The position numbers were made by a program, and so were the translations under genes. Positions 15,480 to 23,315 of a DNA stretch of 64,000 nt are shown piece after piece. Position 1 is the first letter of the stretch. Each line of letters opens with the position of its first letter. This DNA is from Tianweitania sp. UT-5YL-CI-8 (GTDB taxonomy: Bacteria > Pseudomonadota > Alphaproteobacteria > Rhizobiales > Rhizobiaceae). The notes under the pieces were generated by a model that was given only the letters and a program-made list of their open reading frames with translations, was not told the origin of the DNA and did not search any database. The stretch lies in contig NZ_JASCRR010000018.1 in NCBI RefSeq assembly GCF_030010215.1, positions 1-64,000 on the forward strand, in the 5' to 3' direction.

Positions 15480-17218
15480 TTGACAACGACGTAGATCTCT
15501 TGATCGCCGGCAGTGGCGGAGGCGGCCTTGCAACGGCGCTTTTCGCGTCCAGCTTCGGTCTGAAGGTTATGATCTGTGAAAAGTCCCGTTATGTCGGTGG
15601 CACTACGGCTATTTCAGGGGGCAGCGCCTGGGCCATCGCAACGGTGCAGGAGGAACAGGCGGGTCTCCAGGACAGTATAGAGACAGGCCGGCGTTATCTC
15701 GATGCTATGGGCGAGGGACATGGTTCGGGAGAGATGCAAGACGCCTTTCTGGAAGCGGCTCCCGCAGCCTTCGCCTTTCTTCAGCATCAGACAGACGTGA
15801 CGTTTACGGCACCACGTATTCATCCGGATTATTATCCGCATCTGCCGGGAACCACGACCGGTGGACGCAATCTGGGGCCGGATACGCTGGATGGCAGGCG
15901 ACTTGGTTCGCTCATAAATCTCGTCCGCCCGCCGCGACCGGAGTTTACCGGCCCGTTCGGCATGGCGGTCGCCCGCAGCGAGATTTCCGATCTGGTCCGT
16001 CCATGGCGCTCTATTCGAGCCTTCCGCCTCGCAACGCGGGCTGTCCTCGGTCATGCGTGGGCGCTGCTTTTCCATCGGCGTGCCATGCGGCTCCTGATGG
16101 GCAATGCACTAATAGGCAGGTTGCTACTCAGTCTGGCGGCGCGTGGCGTGACACCCGCCCTCGAAACGTCTGTTGCCCGCCTGTGGGTGGAAAATGGCCA
16201 GATAGCCGGGGCCGTATTGCGCACGAAGACAGGTGAAAAGCATGTACGTGCTCGTCAGGGTGTCGTCCTTGCCACGGGCGGCTTTGCCGCTAACGCAGAT
16301 ATGCGCCAAAGTATGCTGGGCAGTCTTCAGACAGATCATTTCGTAACATTCGAAGGTGCGGCAGGAGATGGGATCGTCCTTGCTAGGGCTGTAGGGGCCG
16401 GGCTGGCCGGCGGCAGTGCAAGTGCGGGCCTTTGGATGCCGGCATCCATACTACGGCGGCAGGGCAAGCGTGATATCACATTCCCGCATTTGCGCGATCG
16501 TGCCAAGCCCGGCCTGATCGCCGTTGGCAGCGATGGTCGCCGCTTCGTCAATGAAGCGAATTCCTATCACGACGTCTGCCTTGCGATGTTCCGCTCGAAG
16601 AAACACGGCGAGACGGTGGAGGCGCACCTCATATGCGACCATGCCTTTATCCGGGAGTTCGGGCTCGGGCTGATACGCCCATTCTGGAGCCGGCTCCGAC
16701 CGTTTATCGCGTCGGGTTATCTTGCGAAAGGCCGGACATTGGCGGAACTCGCCAGGAAGATCGGCGTCGATCCGGAAGGGCTTCAGGCTACCGTGGCGCG
16801 TCACAACGCTGATGCCGTTTCCGGAACGGATACCGAGTTCGCGAAGGGCGGATCAGCGCTTAACCGGCTGAACGGAGACGAACGCTTCAAACCAAACCCC
16901 TGCCTGGCACCGATCGGCAAGGCACCGTTCTACGCAGTACGCGTCGTCCCTGCGCTACTGGCGACTGCAAGGGGCCTTGCCACAGATACCGAGGCGCGGG
17001 TGCTCGATCAAAACAGGAGGCCGATCAAAGGCCTCTATGCTGTGGGCAACGACATGGCTTCGGTGTTTGACGGCCACTATCCCGGCCCCGGCGCGACAAT
17101 CGGACCGGCCATCGCCTTTGCCTGGCGCGCCGCATGCCATGCCGCCAAACGGGACGTTGCAACTGATCGGGCAGCCCAAAACGGAATAGTTCGGGAGACA
17201 GAACATCACGGTCTTTGA
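15476..17218 (+). CDS. FAD-binding dehydrogenase (fumarate reductase/3-ketosteroid-1-dehydrogenase-like)
   Basis: The protein has 580 residues. An N-terminal Rossmann motif, LLIAGSGGGGLATALFA, and GGTTAISGG are typical of FAD_binding_2 flavoproteins. VLATGGFAAN follows mid-protein. Near the C-terminus GHYPGPGATIGPAIAFAWRA matches the motif of 3-ketosteroid delta-1-dehydrogenases and flavocytochrome-type fumarate reductases. It probably inserts or reduces a C=C bond next to a carbonyl or carboxylate. The 4-bp overlap with the preceding gene and the TctBA genes that follow suggest that it acts on the imported compound. Confidence 0.9.
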   Translation: MIDNDVDLLIAGSGGGGLATALFASSFGLKVMICEKSRYVGGTTAISGGSAWAIATVQEEQAGLQDSIETGRRYLDAMGEGHGSGEMQDAFLEAAPAAFAFLQHQTDVTFTAPRIHPDYYPHLPGTTTGGRNLGPDTLDGRRLGSLINLVRPPRPEFTGPFGMAVARSEISDLVRPWRSIRAFRLATRAVLGHAWALLFHRRAMRLLMGNALIGRLLLSLAARGVTPALETSVARLWVENGQIAGAVLRTKTGEKHVRARQGVVLATGGFAANADMRQSMLGSLQTDHFVTFEGAAGDGIVLARAVGAGLAGGSASAGLWMPASILRRQGKRDITFPHLRDRAKPGLIAVGSDGRRFVNEANSYHDVCLAMFRSKKHGETVEAHLICDHAFIREFGLGLIRPFWSRLRPFIASGYLAKGRTLAELARKIGVDPEGLQATVARHNADAVSGTDTEFAKGGSALNRLNGDERFKPNPCLAPIGKAPFYAVRVVPALLATARGLATDTEARVLDQNRRPIKGLYAVGNDMASVFDGHYPGPGATIGPAIAFAWRAACHAAKRDVATDRAAQNGIVRETEHHGL

Positions 17219-17363
17219 TTTTGTTGCCCTTAGGTAGACACTTAGACCACTACATGGAGCACGGGTGCGCGAAGGGAGAATCGCCGTCCCGTCGGCGGCG
17301 AATTGTCGTCGTGGTTTCCGGAAGTCTGCCATAAGGCAGCAAAAGACTTTAAGGGAGGAGAGA

Positions 17364-17819
17364 ATGTCGAACCCAGCTGTGCGTTCGTTTCCGAAGTGGG
17401 ACGTCGCCGCCGGCGGCCTCATGATCGCGATAGGTATCGTTTTCATTTATTTTGGGTCGGGACTGAGAATGGGAACGCTCGCCCGGATGGGGCCGGGATA
17501 TGTTCCGATCGCCGCATCATGCCTGCTCATAGTGCTCGGTGCGCTAATTGCCTTGCCGGCCTTCCGGAAGCCGGGCGAAGAGGTCGAATGGCCGGCACTG
17601 CGGCCTTTCGTTGTGGTTGTGGTCTGCCCCATCGTTTTCGGTCTTCTCATCGAGCGTATCGGCATGGTGCTTACCGTGCTGATCGTTGCAAGCATCGCGC
17701 GCTTTGCAACCAGGCAGCGCTTCGGCCTCGAGGCGATCGTTATGCCTGTCGTGCTGACGGCGTTCTGCGTCGCGCTTTTCACCTATGCTCTTAGCCTTCC
17801 CTTGAAGTTGTGGCCCTGA
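17364..17819 (+). CDS. tctB: Tripartite tricarboxylate transporter small membrane subunit (TctB-like)
   Basis: This 151-residue hydrophobic protein has four transmembrane segments (about residues 15-33, 46-66, 76-98 and 117-145) and the family's typical RMGPGYVP motif near residues 41-48. TctB is the small inner-membrane subunit of TctABC secondary transporters for di- and tricarboxylates. GGGAGGAGAG precedes the ATG. The tctA gene begins 2 bp after its stop. No tctC is adjacent; the nearest binding-protein genes are more than 10 kb away. Confidence 0.9.
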   Translation: MSNPAVRSFPKWDVAAGGLMIAIGIVFIYFGSGLRMGTLARMGPGYVPIAASCLLIVLGALIALPAFRKPGEEVEWPALRPFVVVVVCPIVFGLLIERIGMVLTVLIVASIARFATRQRFGLEAIVMPVVLTAFCVALFTYALSLPLKLWP

Positions 17820-17820
17820 G

Positions 17821-19320
17821 ATGAACTTTCAGCTTGAAAACTTTTTGAACGGATTCGTTCTAGCCTCCACATGGTCGAACCTCGGCTTTGCCTTCATCGG
17901 TTGCCTCTTGGGAACGCTGATCGGCGTCCTGCCGGGCATCGGGCCGTTGGCGACCATCTCTATGCTACTGTCACTGACGATCACGCTCGATCCCTTGTCC
18001 TCGCTTGTCATGCTGGCCGGCATCTATTACGGCGCGCAGTATGGCGGCTCTACCACCGCCATACTGTGCAACCTGCCAGGCGAAGCCTCGTCGGTCATCA
18101 CCTGTCTCGATGGCCACAAGATGGCTCAGAAAGGGCGAGCCGGCGCGGCGCTGGCAACTGCGGCGCTCGCGTCGCTGTTCGCAGGAGCATTCGCAACGGG
18201 CCTCATCGCCGTCTTCGGTCCGATCCTTTCCACTGCAGCACTCAGCTTCAATGCACCGGAGTATTTCGTCCTGCTGATGTTCGGCCTGCTGGCCTCGGTG
18301 GTGTTCAGCGGCGGCACTTTCGTCAAGTCGCTCTCGATGGCCTGCCTTGGCATCCTGTTCGGTGTCGTTGGTACGGATGTCGAGACCGGCGCCATGCGCT
18401 ACACGTTCCGCCTGCCGGAACTTAGCGAAGGCATAGGCGTGGTTGCCGTCAGTATGGGCATGTTCGGCCTGGCTGAAATCATCATGAACCTCAGCAAGGG
18501 AACGCAGCGGCAGGTGATGGGCTACAAGCTCTCCAGTCTGTGGCTGACAAAAGACGAGTTCAAGCGTGCAGCTCCCGCCGCCGGCCGAGGCACCGCCATC
18601 GGTTCGTTGCTCGGCATCCTCCCAGGTGGAGGAATCGTGCTAAGCACCTTCGCGGCCTACATGTTCGAACGGCGCATATCCAAAGATCCGCAATCCTTCG
18701 GCCAGGGTGCGATCGAGGGGGTGGCCGCACCAGAGGCCGCCAACAATGCTGCAGCACAGACTTCGTTCATCCCACTGCTGACGCTCGGCATCCCTACCAC
18801 TCCGACGCTTGCCCTGCTGCTCGGCGCCATGATCATCCAAGGTATCCAGCCGGGACCCGAAGTCATGATCAAGCGGCCGGACCTGTTCTGGGGCCTCATC
18901 GCCAGTATGTTCATCGGTAATGTCATGCTCGTCATCATCAATCTGCCGCTGATCAGCATCTGGGTGCAGATCCTGAAGGTTCCATATCGCATCCTGTTCC
19001 CGGTCATTTTGGTGGTCTGTTCGATTGGTGCCTACTCGCTAGAGAATTCCACCATGGACCTCATCACGATGAGTATGTTCGCCGCAATGGGTGTGCTTTT
19101 CATGGCGCTAAAATTCCCGCCAATCCCGCTTTTGCTCGGCTTCATCCTCGGGCCGCTGGCGGAGGAAAGCCTGCGACGGGCCATGGTGATCGCCGGCGGA
19201 GATGCAACCGTGTTTCTTACGCGCCCTATTTCGTTCTCGATTGTTATCATGATCGCGATCTTGCTGGTCGTCACCCTCATGCCGGCCTTCAAGGCTAGGC
19301 GCGAAGCTTTTGTGGAATAA
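17821..19320 (+). CDS. tctA: Tripartite tricarboxylate transporter large permease (TctA-like)
   Basis: The 499-residue protein has about 12 hydrophobic segments. The first TctA signature, GTLIGVLPGIGPLATISMLL, is near residues 30-50. The second, related repeat around GTAIGSLLGILPGGGIVLST is near residue 260. AAPEAANNAAAQTSFIPLLT and LGIPTTPTLALLLGA are also characteristic. It is the main permease of a proton- or sodium-driven carboxylate importer needing a periplasmic TctC partner. It is coupled to tctB. Confidence 0.95.
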   Translation: MNFQLENFLNGFVLASTWSNLGFAFIGCLLGTLIGVLPGIGPLATISMLLSLTITLDPLSSLVMLAGIYYGAQYGGSTTAILCNLPGEASSVITCLDGHKMAQKGRAGAALATAALASLFAGAFATGLIAVFGPILSTAALSFNAPEYFVLLMFGLLASVVFSGGTFVKSLSMACLGILFGVVGTDVETGAMRYTFRLPELSEGIGVVAVSMGMFGLAEIIMNLSKGTQRQVMGYKLSSLWLTKDEFKRAAPAAGRGTAIGSLLGILPGGGIVLSTFAAYMFERRISKDPQSFGQGAIEGVAAPEAANNAAAQTSFIPLLTLGIPTTPTLALLLGAMIIQGIQPGPEVMIKRPDLFWGLIASMFIGNVMLVIINLPLISIWVQILKVPYRILFPVILVVCSIGAYSLENSTMDLITMSMFAAMGVLFMALKFPPIPLLLGFILGPLAEESLRRAMVIAGGDATVFLTRPISFSIVIMIAILLVVTLMPAFKARREAFVE

Positions 19321-19390
19321 CCATACGACCCGGTCGTATCGTCACATCGTCCCGGCGGGCAAAGGCTCGCGGTTCAGAAGGGAACTTTTC

Positions 19391-20188
19391 ATGAATGAGC
19401 TACTCAAGCCGCTTGCCGTGGTCACCGGCGGTGCCGGTGGCATCGGCCGCGTGATTTGCGAGGTGATGGCCGAGCAGGGATGGCGGGTCGTCGTAGCCGA
19501 CATAAACGAGGAGCAGGCATATGCTGTGGCTTCCTCCTGCGGTGGCCACGGGCATCGTATCGACATCATGGACGAAAAGAACGTCGAGACTGAGGCGGAC
19601 GCGATTGAGGTTGCTCACGGCCCGGTCGATGCGCTGATCCATTCCGCAGCAACCTTCGGCGACCTCCAGCCCGCCGAGGAGACGGCAATCGAGGACTGGG
19701 ACCGCATCACGCGCCTGGTGCATCGCGGTACGTTCATTGTGCATGTCGCTTTCGCGCGGCGTATGGCGACACGGGGAAAAGGCTCGGTGGTAACCCTTTC
19801 CTCGTGGAACGGTTTCCGGTCTGCACGCATGCATGCATATTGCACGTCGAAGGCTGCGGTGAACCTCCTCACAGAAAGCATGGCGGCGGAATGGGGGCGC
19901 AGCGGGGTGCGGTTCAACGCGGTTTCGCCGGGCGTTGTCATGACGCCGCGGGTAGCCGAGCGTATCGCGACAAAGACGCGCTATACAATCCCACCGCCGG
20001 ATATGACCGCGCTTGGCCGCCTTGTAAGCAGCCGGGAGGTGGCGGAGGCTGTGGCGTTCTTGGCGTCAGACAAGGCCTCCGGCATCACGGGCGCCAATCT
20101 TGCGGTGGATGCGGGTACTATGGTTACCCAGGCTTGGGGCATGTTCGGCGGTGTGCCGGGCGCGCGTCCGCTTGCCGAAGCCCGATGA
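19391..20188 (+). CDS. Short-chain dehydrogenase/reductase
   Basis: From the ATG at 19391 (AAGGGA upstream) the protein has 265 residues. TGGAGGIGRV is the cofactor loop. The usual NNAG is replaced by IHSAATFGD. Catalytic Ser lies in VTLSSWNG and the pair YCTSK is present. The C-terminal GITGANLAVDAG is canonical. It is last in the forward operon behind TctBA and probably oxidises or reduces an intermediate of the imported compound. A frame open to 19310 would overlap tctA and is unlikely. Confidence 0.9.
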   Translation: MNELLKPLAVVTGGAGGIGRVICEVMAEQGWRVVVADINEEQAYAVASSCGGHGHRIDIMDEKNVETEADAIEVAHGPVDALIHSAATFGDLQPAEETAIEDWDRITRLVHRGTFIVHVAFARRMATRGKGSVVTLSSWNGFRSARMHAYCTSKAAVNLLTESMAAEWGRSGVRFNAVSPGVVMTPRVAERIATKTRYTIPPPDMTALGRLVSSREVAEAVAFLASDKASGITGANLAVDAGTMVTQAWGMFGGVPGARPLAEAR

Positions 20189-20242
20189 AAGTTGGATCGC
20201 ATAAGCAGCCCATTCGCCGGGCTTCGTCACTGGATAACAAAA

Positions 20243-20269
20243 GGCCGAAGCATCGCAGATGCTCCGGCC
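20243..20269 (-). terminator. Terminator of the leuCD-like operon
   Basis: The stem has 12-bp arms (20243-20254 and 20258-20269) with a 3-base loop and one mismatch. Read on the minus strand it is followed by TTTTGTT, so it ends the minus-strand dehydratase operon, 20 bp past its last stop. It may also work on the forward SDR transcript. Confidence 0.7.
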
Positions 20270-20288
20270 GTTGGTTTGAGATTAACTG

Positions 20289-20810
20289 TCAGAGGGCTGC
20301 AGCGCGATAGGCATCGAGCCCGCCCGCAGCCTCCGTTTGCGCACGCAGCCATTCAGACCATGTTTGCCCGGAGAGTGCCCAATTCGGCAAACGCGAGGAC
20401 GATCGGAAAGAGTGCCCGGAGCCGGTGATCAATACACCGTCGTCCTCGAAACGTACCGAGATTGCCTCGCCTGTTCGCAAGCCGGCCGGCAACTCGGCCT
20501 TTACCGGCAGCACCATGCCGGCATTCAGGCTGTGTTCCACGAACAGCGGGGAGAAGTTGGGCGCGATAGCGACGCGGATGCCAGCCTGGCGAAGCCCCCT
20601 CGGCACCGGCGGCCTGACGAGGCCGACGCCGAACAGGCCGCTGCTTGCAATGACCGCAAACCCATCGTCAGCTGTAAAGCCACGCGATGCGAGACAGAAC
20701 GCCCCCGCATGGGAAGCGCCGTGGTGGCGAGGGTGCAATATCTCGTCGACACCGACATCGCCTTCCAAAAAAAATAGCTTTCCCGTTACAGTAAGCCTTG
20801 TTGTGCTCAT
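20289..20810 (-). CDS. Isopropylmalate dehydratase-like small subunit (LeuD family)
   Basis: The 173-residue protein is the swivelling-domain subunit of an aconitase-superfamily hydro-lyase: GDVGVDEILHPRHHG at the start, ASSGLFGVGLVRP and IAPNFSPLFVEHSLNAGMV in the middle. It overlaps the large-subunit gene by 4 bp. Free-standing LeuCD-type pairs include isopropylmalate isomerase, homoaconitase, dimethylmalate dehydratase and related catabolic hydro-lyases. The catabolic surroundings make a leucine-biosynthetic role unlikely. A specific substrate is not readable. Confidence 0.85.
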   Translation of the reverse strand: MSTTRLTVTGKLFFLEGDVGVDEILHPRHHGASHAGAFCLASRGFTADDGFAVIASSGLFGVGLVRPPVPRGLRQAGIRVAIAPNFSPLFVEHSLNAGMVLPVKAELPAGLRTGEAISVRFEDDGVLITGSGHSFRSSSRLPNWALSGQTWSEWLRAQTEAAGGLDAYRAAAL

Positions 20811-22084
20811 GCTCCGATAACTCCTCGTGTTGCCACCATCGCAGCCATGGCGGGCGATCCGAGATATACCTGTGCGCCCGGAGCACCCATCCGGCCGGCA
20901 TAGTTTCTGTTGGCGGTCGACATACGAATAGCTTTGTCATCAGCGATAAAACCGTAGAGACCAGCGCAGGCGTTGCAACCCGGATCGTCGGCAAGTTCTG
21001 TGTCCGGCGCCTCGAGATATTTGGCAAAGCGGGCATCCGTTAGCATCCAGTCGCGGATTTTGCGCGTCGCCGGCACCAGCATCAGCTTAATGCCGGGGGC
21101 AAGGCCTCCGTCGGCCTCGATGAGATCGATGACGGTTTCCATGTCGAAGCGCTTGGCACCGGTACAGGAGCCGACGAACACCTCGTTGAACCGCGTCTCG
21201 GGAAGCTCATCAATGGAAACTGCTCTTTCCGGCCCGCCGGGCAGTGCCACCATAGGCCGGAAATCCTCGCCTCGGTAGGCAATCACCGTTTCATAAGGCG
21301 CATCGCTATCCGGGTGTTGGGGCTCGAAACCGGAAACGCCCAAGTTTTCTACCCACCGACAGACCGAATCGTTCGCGGGGATGATGAGCCAGCGAGCGCC
21401 CAGTTCCTGCGCCATGTTGGCGATAGTCAGCTTCTCCTCCGGATGCAACGCCTGCACGGCGTCGCCGTCGAGCTCGATGCCGCGACCGAAGACCGTGTGG
21501 CCGTTACCGAGATCGGCGCAGAGCCGAAGGATAACATCCTTGGCGTAGACATCTTTCGGGAAGCGGCCCGAGATCGTGATGCGTACTTCTGCCGGCATTT
21601 CCATCCAGTGGCGTCCGACTGCAAGGATGCCCTCGAGCGCATCGATGCCGACATTCAGGCCCAGTGCGCCGAAACCGCCATAGGTGGATGAATGGCTGTC
21701 CGTCGCCGTGATGAGATCGCCAGGCCGCACAAAACCCTCCTCCGGCAACAGGGCATGACAAATACCGTAGTTCGCGCCGCCGACGGGGAAGAAATGCTGC
21801 ACACGATAGGCCTTGGCAAATGCCGAGAGTTCTGCCTGCTTGTTCAGATGATCCTGGTTGCCGCGGTCGAGAAAGTGGTCGGCGACTAGCACGAAGCGGT
21901 CAGGATTCCAGACGGTCTTCAATTCCGGCCAGTTCTGCATAAGCCGCTTGTGCAGCATGCCTCCCTGCGGGTCGTATGTCATCGTCAGGTCGGGGCGCAC
22001 CACTACAAAGTCGCCAGCTCGGACATGTGATAAACCGCCCGCCTTCGCAATAATCTTTTGGCTCGAAGTCATGGCGCGTCGCAT
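20807..22084 (-). CDS. Aconitase-superfamily dehydratase large subunit (LeuC/DmdA-like)
   Basis: About 425 residues, the length of the free-standing LeuC family rather than full aconitase. The 4Fe-4S ligands are visible as GSCTG in EVFVGSCTGAKRF and as CNAC in DDPGCNACAG. ATDSHSSTYGGFGALG is the usual substrate-loop region. It should catalyse stereospecific dehydration or hydration of a hydroxy-dicarboxylate with the small subunit. The ATG at 22084 has AAGGGGA 6 bp upstream; another ATG lies at 22099. It is divergent from the RraA-like gene. Confidence 0.88.
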   Translation of the reverse strand: MRRAMTSSQKIIAKAGGLSHVRAGDFVVVRPDLTMTYDPQGGMLHKRLMQNWPELKTVWNPDRFVLVADHFLDRGNQDHLNKQAELSAFAKAYRVQHFFPVGGANYGICHALLPEEGFVRPGDLITATDSHSSTYGGFGALGLNVGIDALEGILAVGRHWMEMPAEVRITISGRFPKDVYAKDVILRLCADLGNGHTVFGRGIELDGDAVQALHPEEKLTIANMAQELGARWLIIPANDSVCRWVENLGVSGFEPQHPDSDAPYETVIAYRGEDFRPMVALPGGPERAVSIDELPETRFNEVFVGSCTGAKRFDMETVIDLIEADGGLAPGIKLMLVPATRKIRDWMLTDARFAKYLEAPDTELADDPGCNACAGLYGFIADDKAIRMSTANRNYAGRMGAPGAQVYLGSPAMAAMVATRGVIGA

Positions 22085-22405
22085 TGCGGTCCCCTTCATT
22101 CCTGCAAGTCAGCTACTGTTCGGGGCCAGGAACGTCCAAGACAATCGACTTTGACGAGCCAGATCAAGAAGGCGTGAAGCAGCGATAGAATTTTGTTAGC
22201 CCAAAGCGAAAGCCCACCGCAGCCAGAGAGCAACAGTCTTTGATCTGCACTGCGAGGTTCCCGATAACCTTGCCGATGACCGGAGCACATCGCAACCGTT
22301 CGAGGCTGGACGTGGAGAAGGCGTTTCAGCCCAGAAACTCAAGAACACAGAAGCGATGGTCAGCATCGACGCTGGTCAAGAGCAGCTGCCGCGAAAGGGA
22401 GAGAG
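22085..22405. other. Divergent promoter region between leuC-like and rraA-like genes
   Basis: This gap of about 320 bp has no gene. It carries the first copy of a 27-bp element (22220-22246), followed by the small dyad GGTTCCCGATAACC (about 22255-22268). The same layout is found in front of the ThDP enzyme gene. Confidence 0.45.
22220..22246 (+). repeat. Upstream element copy 1, before the rraA-like gene
   Basis: This 27-bp element matches the copy at 23178-23204 at 22 positions. Its 3' part reads CAACAGTCTTTGATCT. It lies 160 bp upstream of the rraA-like start. It may be a binding site for the LysR protein encoded at 26307-27260, or a conserved leader. Confidence 0.5.
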
Positions 22406-23149
22406 ATGGAAAAGAAGCTCACGGGCCGCATTCCGGCCGACCGGGTCAAGAAAACGGAAGTGCCCCGCCCGCCGGAAGGTGTGGTGGAGGGCCTTTTGGC
22501 AATCGACGGCGTTACCAATCTCGTCTCGGACATCATGGATGAGATGTATATCGCCGGCGTACTTCCGGCCAGCCTTCTTCGTCCGACCCTTCAGGGTAAG
22601 ACGATTGTCGGGCCGGCACTCACCATCCGCAACACTCGTCTGCAGGACGCTCCGTTCGAGGTCATCCGCAGCCGCCATACGAATCGGCAGGCCGATACCG
22701 AAGCGCATAACCTTACGACGCCCGGCGACATCCTCGTCATACAGGGCCATCAGGATGTGTCGAATATCGGTGGTATGTCGTCGCTCCTCGGCAAGCGCCA
22801 AGGAAGCCTCGGCGCGGTCGTATGGGGAGCCTGCCGCGATGTCGCCCATTCCCGCGCCCTTGATTTCCCGATCTGGTCGACCGCGGTCACGCCGATTACC
22901 GGCAAGTGGCGGATGGAGACGATGGAGATCAACGGCGACGTCGAGTTTGACACTGTGCTCGTGCGCTGCGGCGACATAGTCGTCGCTGACGATAGCGGCG
23001 TCTGCTTCATTCCGCGTGATCGCGCAGTCGAGGTGTTGGAGCGCGTCCGCGAACGCATCCAGGTCGAGGAGCGCCGAATCAAGATGATTGAGGACGGCAT
23101 GCCAATCCTCGACATGCCGGGGCCGAATATTGAGCTCGGCGAGGAATAG
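22406..23149 (+). CDS. RraA-like/HMG aldolase-family protein
   Basis: This protein has 247 residues. LVSDIMDEMYIAGVLPASL corresponds to the N-terminal VSDAL-type motif. Further family features are GPALTI, GDILVIQG, GGMSSLLGKRQGSLGAVVWG plus ACRD, and a late DDSGVCFIPR. The family includes 4-hydroxy-4-methyl-2-oxoglutarate/4-carboxy-4-hydroxy-2-oxoadipate aldolases, which release pyruvate or oxaloacetate, and RNase E regulator RraA. Catalytic members use an Arg-Asp pair, here in WGACRD. The catabolic context favours an aldolase or decarboxylase. AAAGGGAGAGAG precedes the ATG. Confidence 0.85.
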   Translation: MEKKLTGRIPADRVKKTEVPRPPEGVVEGLLAIDGVTNLVSDIMDEMYIAGVLPASLLRPTLQGKTIVGPALTIRNTRLQDAPFEVIRSRHTNRQADTEAHNLTTPGDILVIQGHQDVSNIGGMSSLLGKRQGSLGAVVWGACRDVAHSRALDFPIWSTAVTPITGKWRMETMEINGDVEFDTVLVRCGDIVVADDSGVCFIPRDRAVEVLERVRERIQVEERRIKMIEDGMPILDMPGPNIELGEE

Positions 23150-23177
23150 GCTCGGCGCCCAGATCGAAAACGGATCA

Positions 23178-23204
23178 CAGCCAAAATCCAACGGTCTTTG
23201 ATCT
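23178..23204 (+). repeat. Upstream element copy 2, before the ThDP enzyme gene
   Basis: This is the second copy of the 27-bp element, ending CAACGGTCTTTGATCT, 112 bp upstream of the ThDP enzyme start. The palindrome GGCAATTGCC follows at 23210-23219. A shorter match, CACGGTCTTTGAT, lies at 17207-17219 before tctB, at the end of the flavoprotein gene. Confidence 0.5.
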
Positions 23205-23315
23205 TGAAGAGGCAATTGCCAACAATCGCATCGACGGACGGAACCGCAGGTAGTCGCCGCGGCAGCGAGCGCGCGGCGATAGCCACATAGATAACATTCA
23301 AGGTGCAATCGCGTT

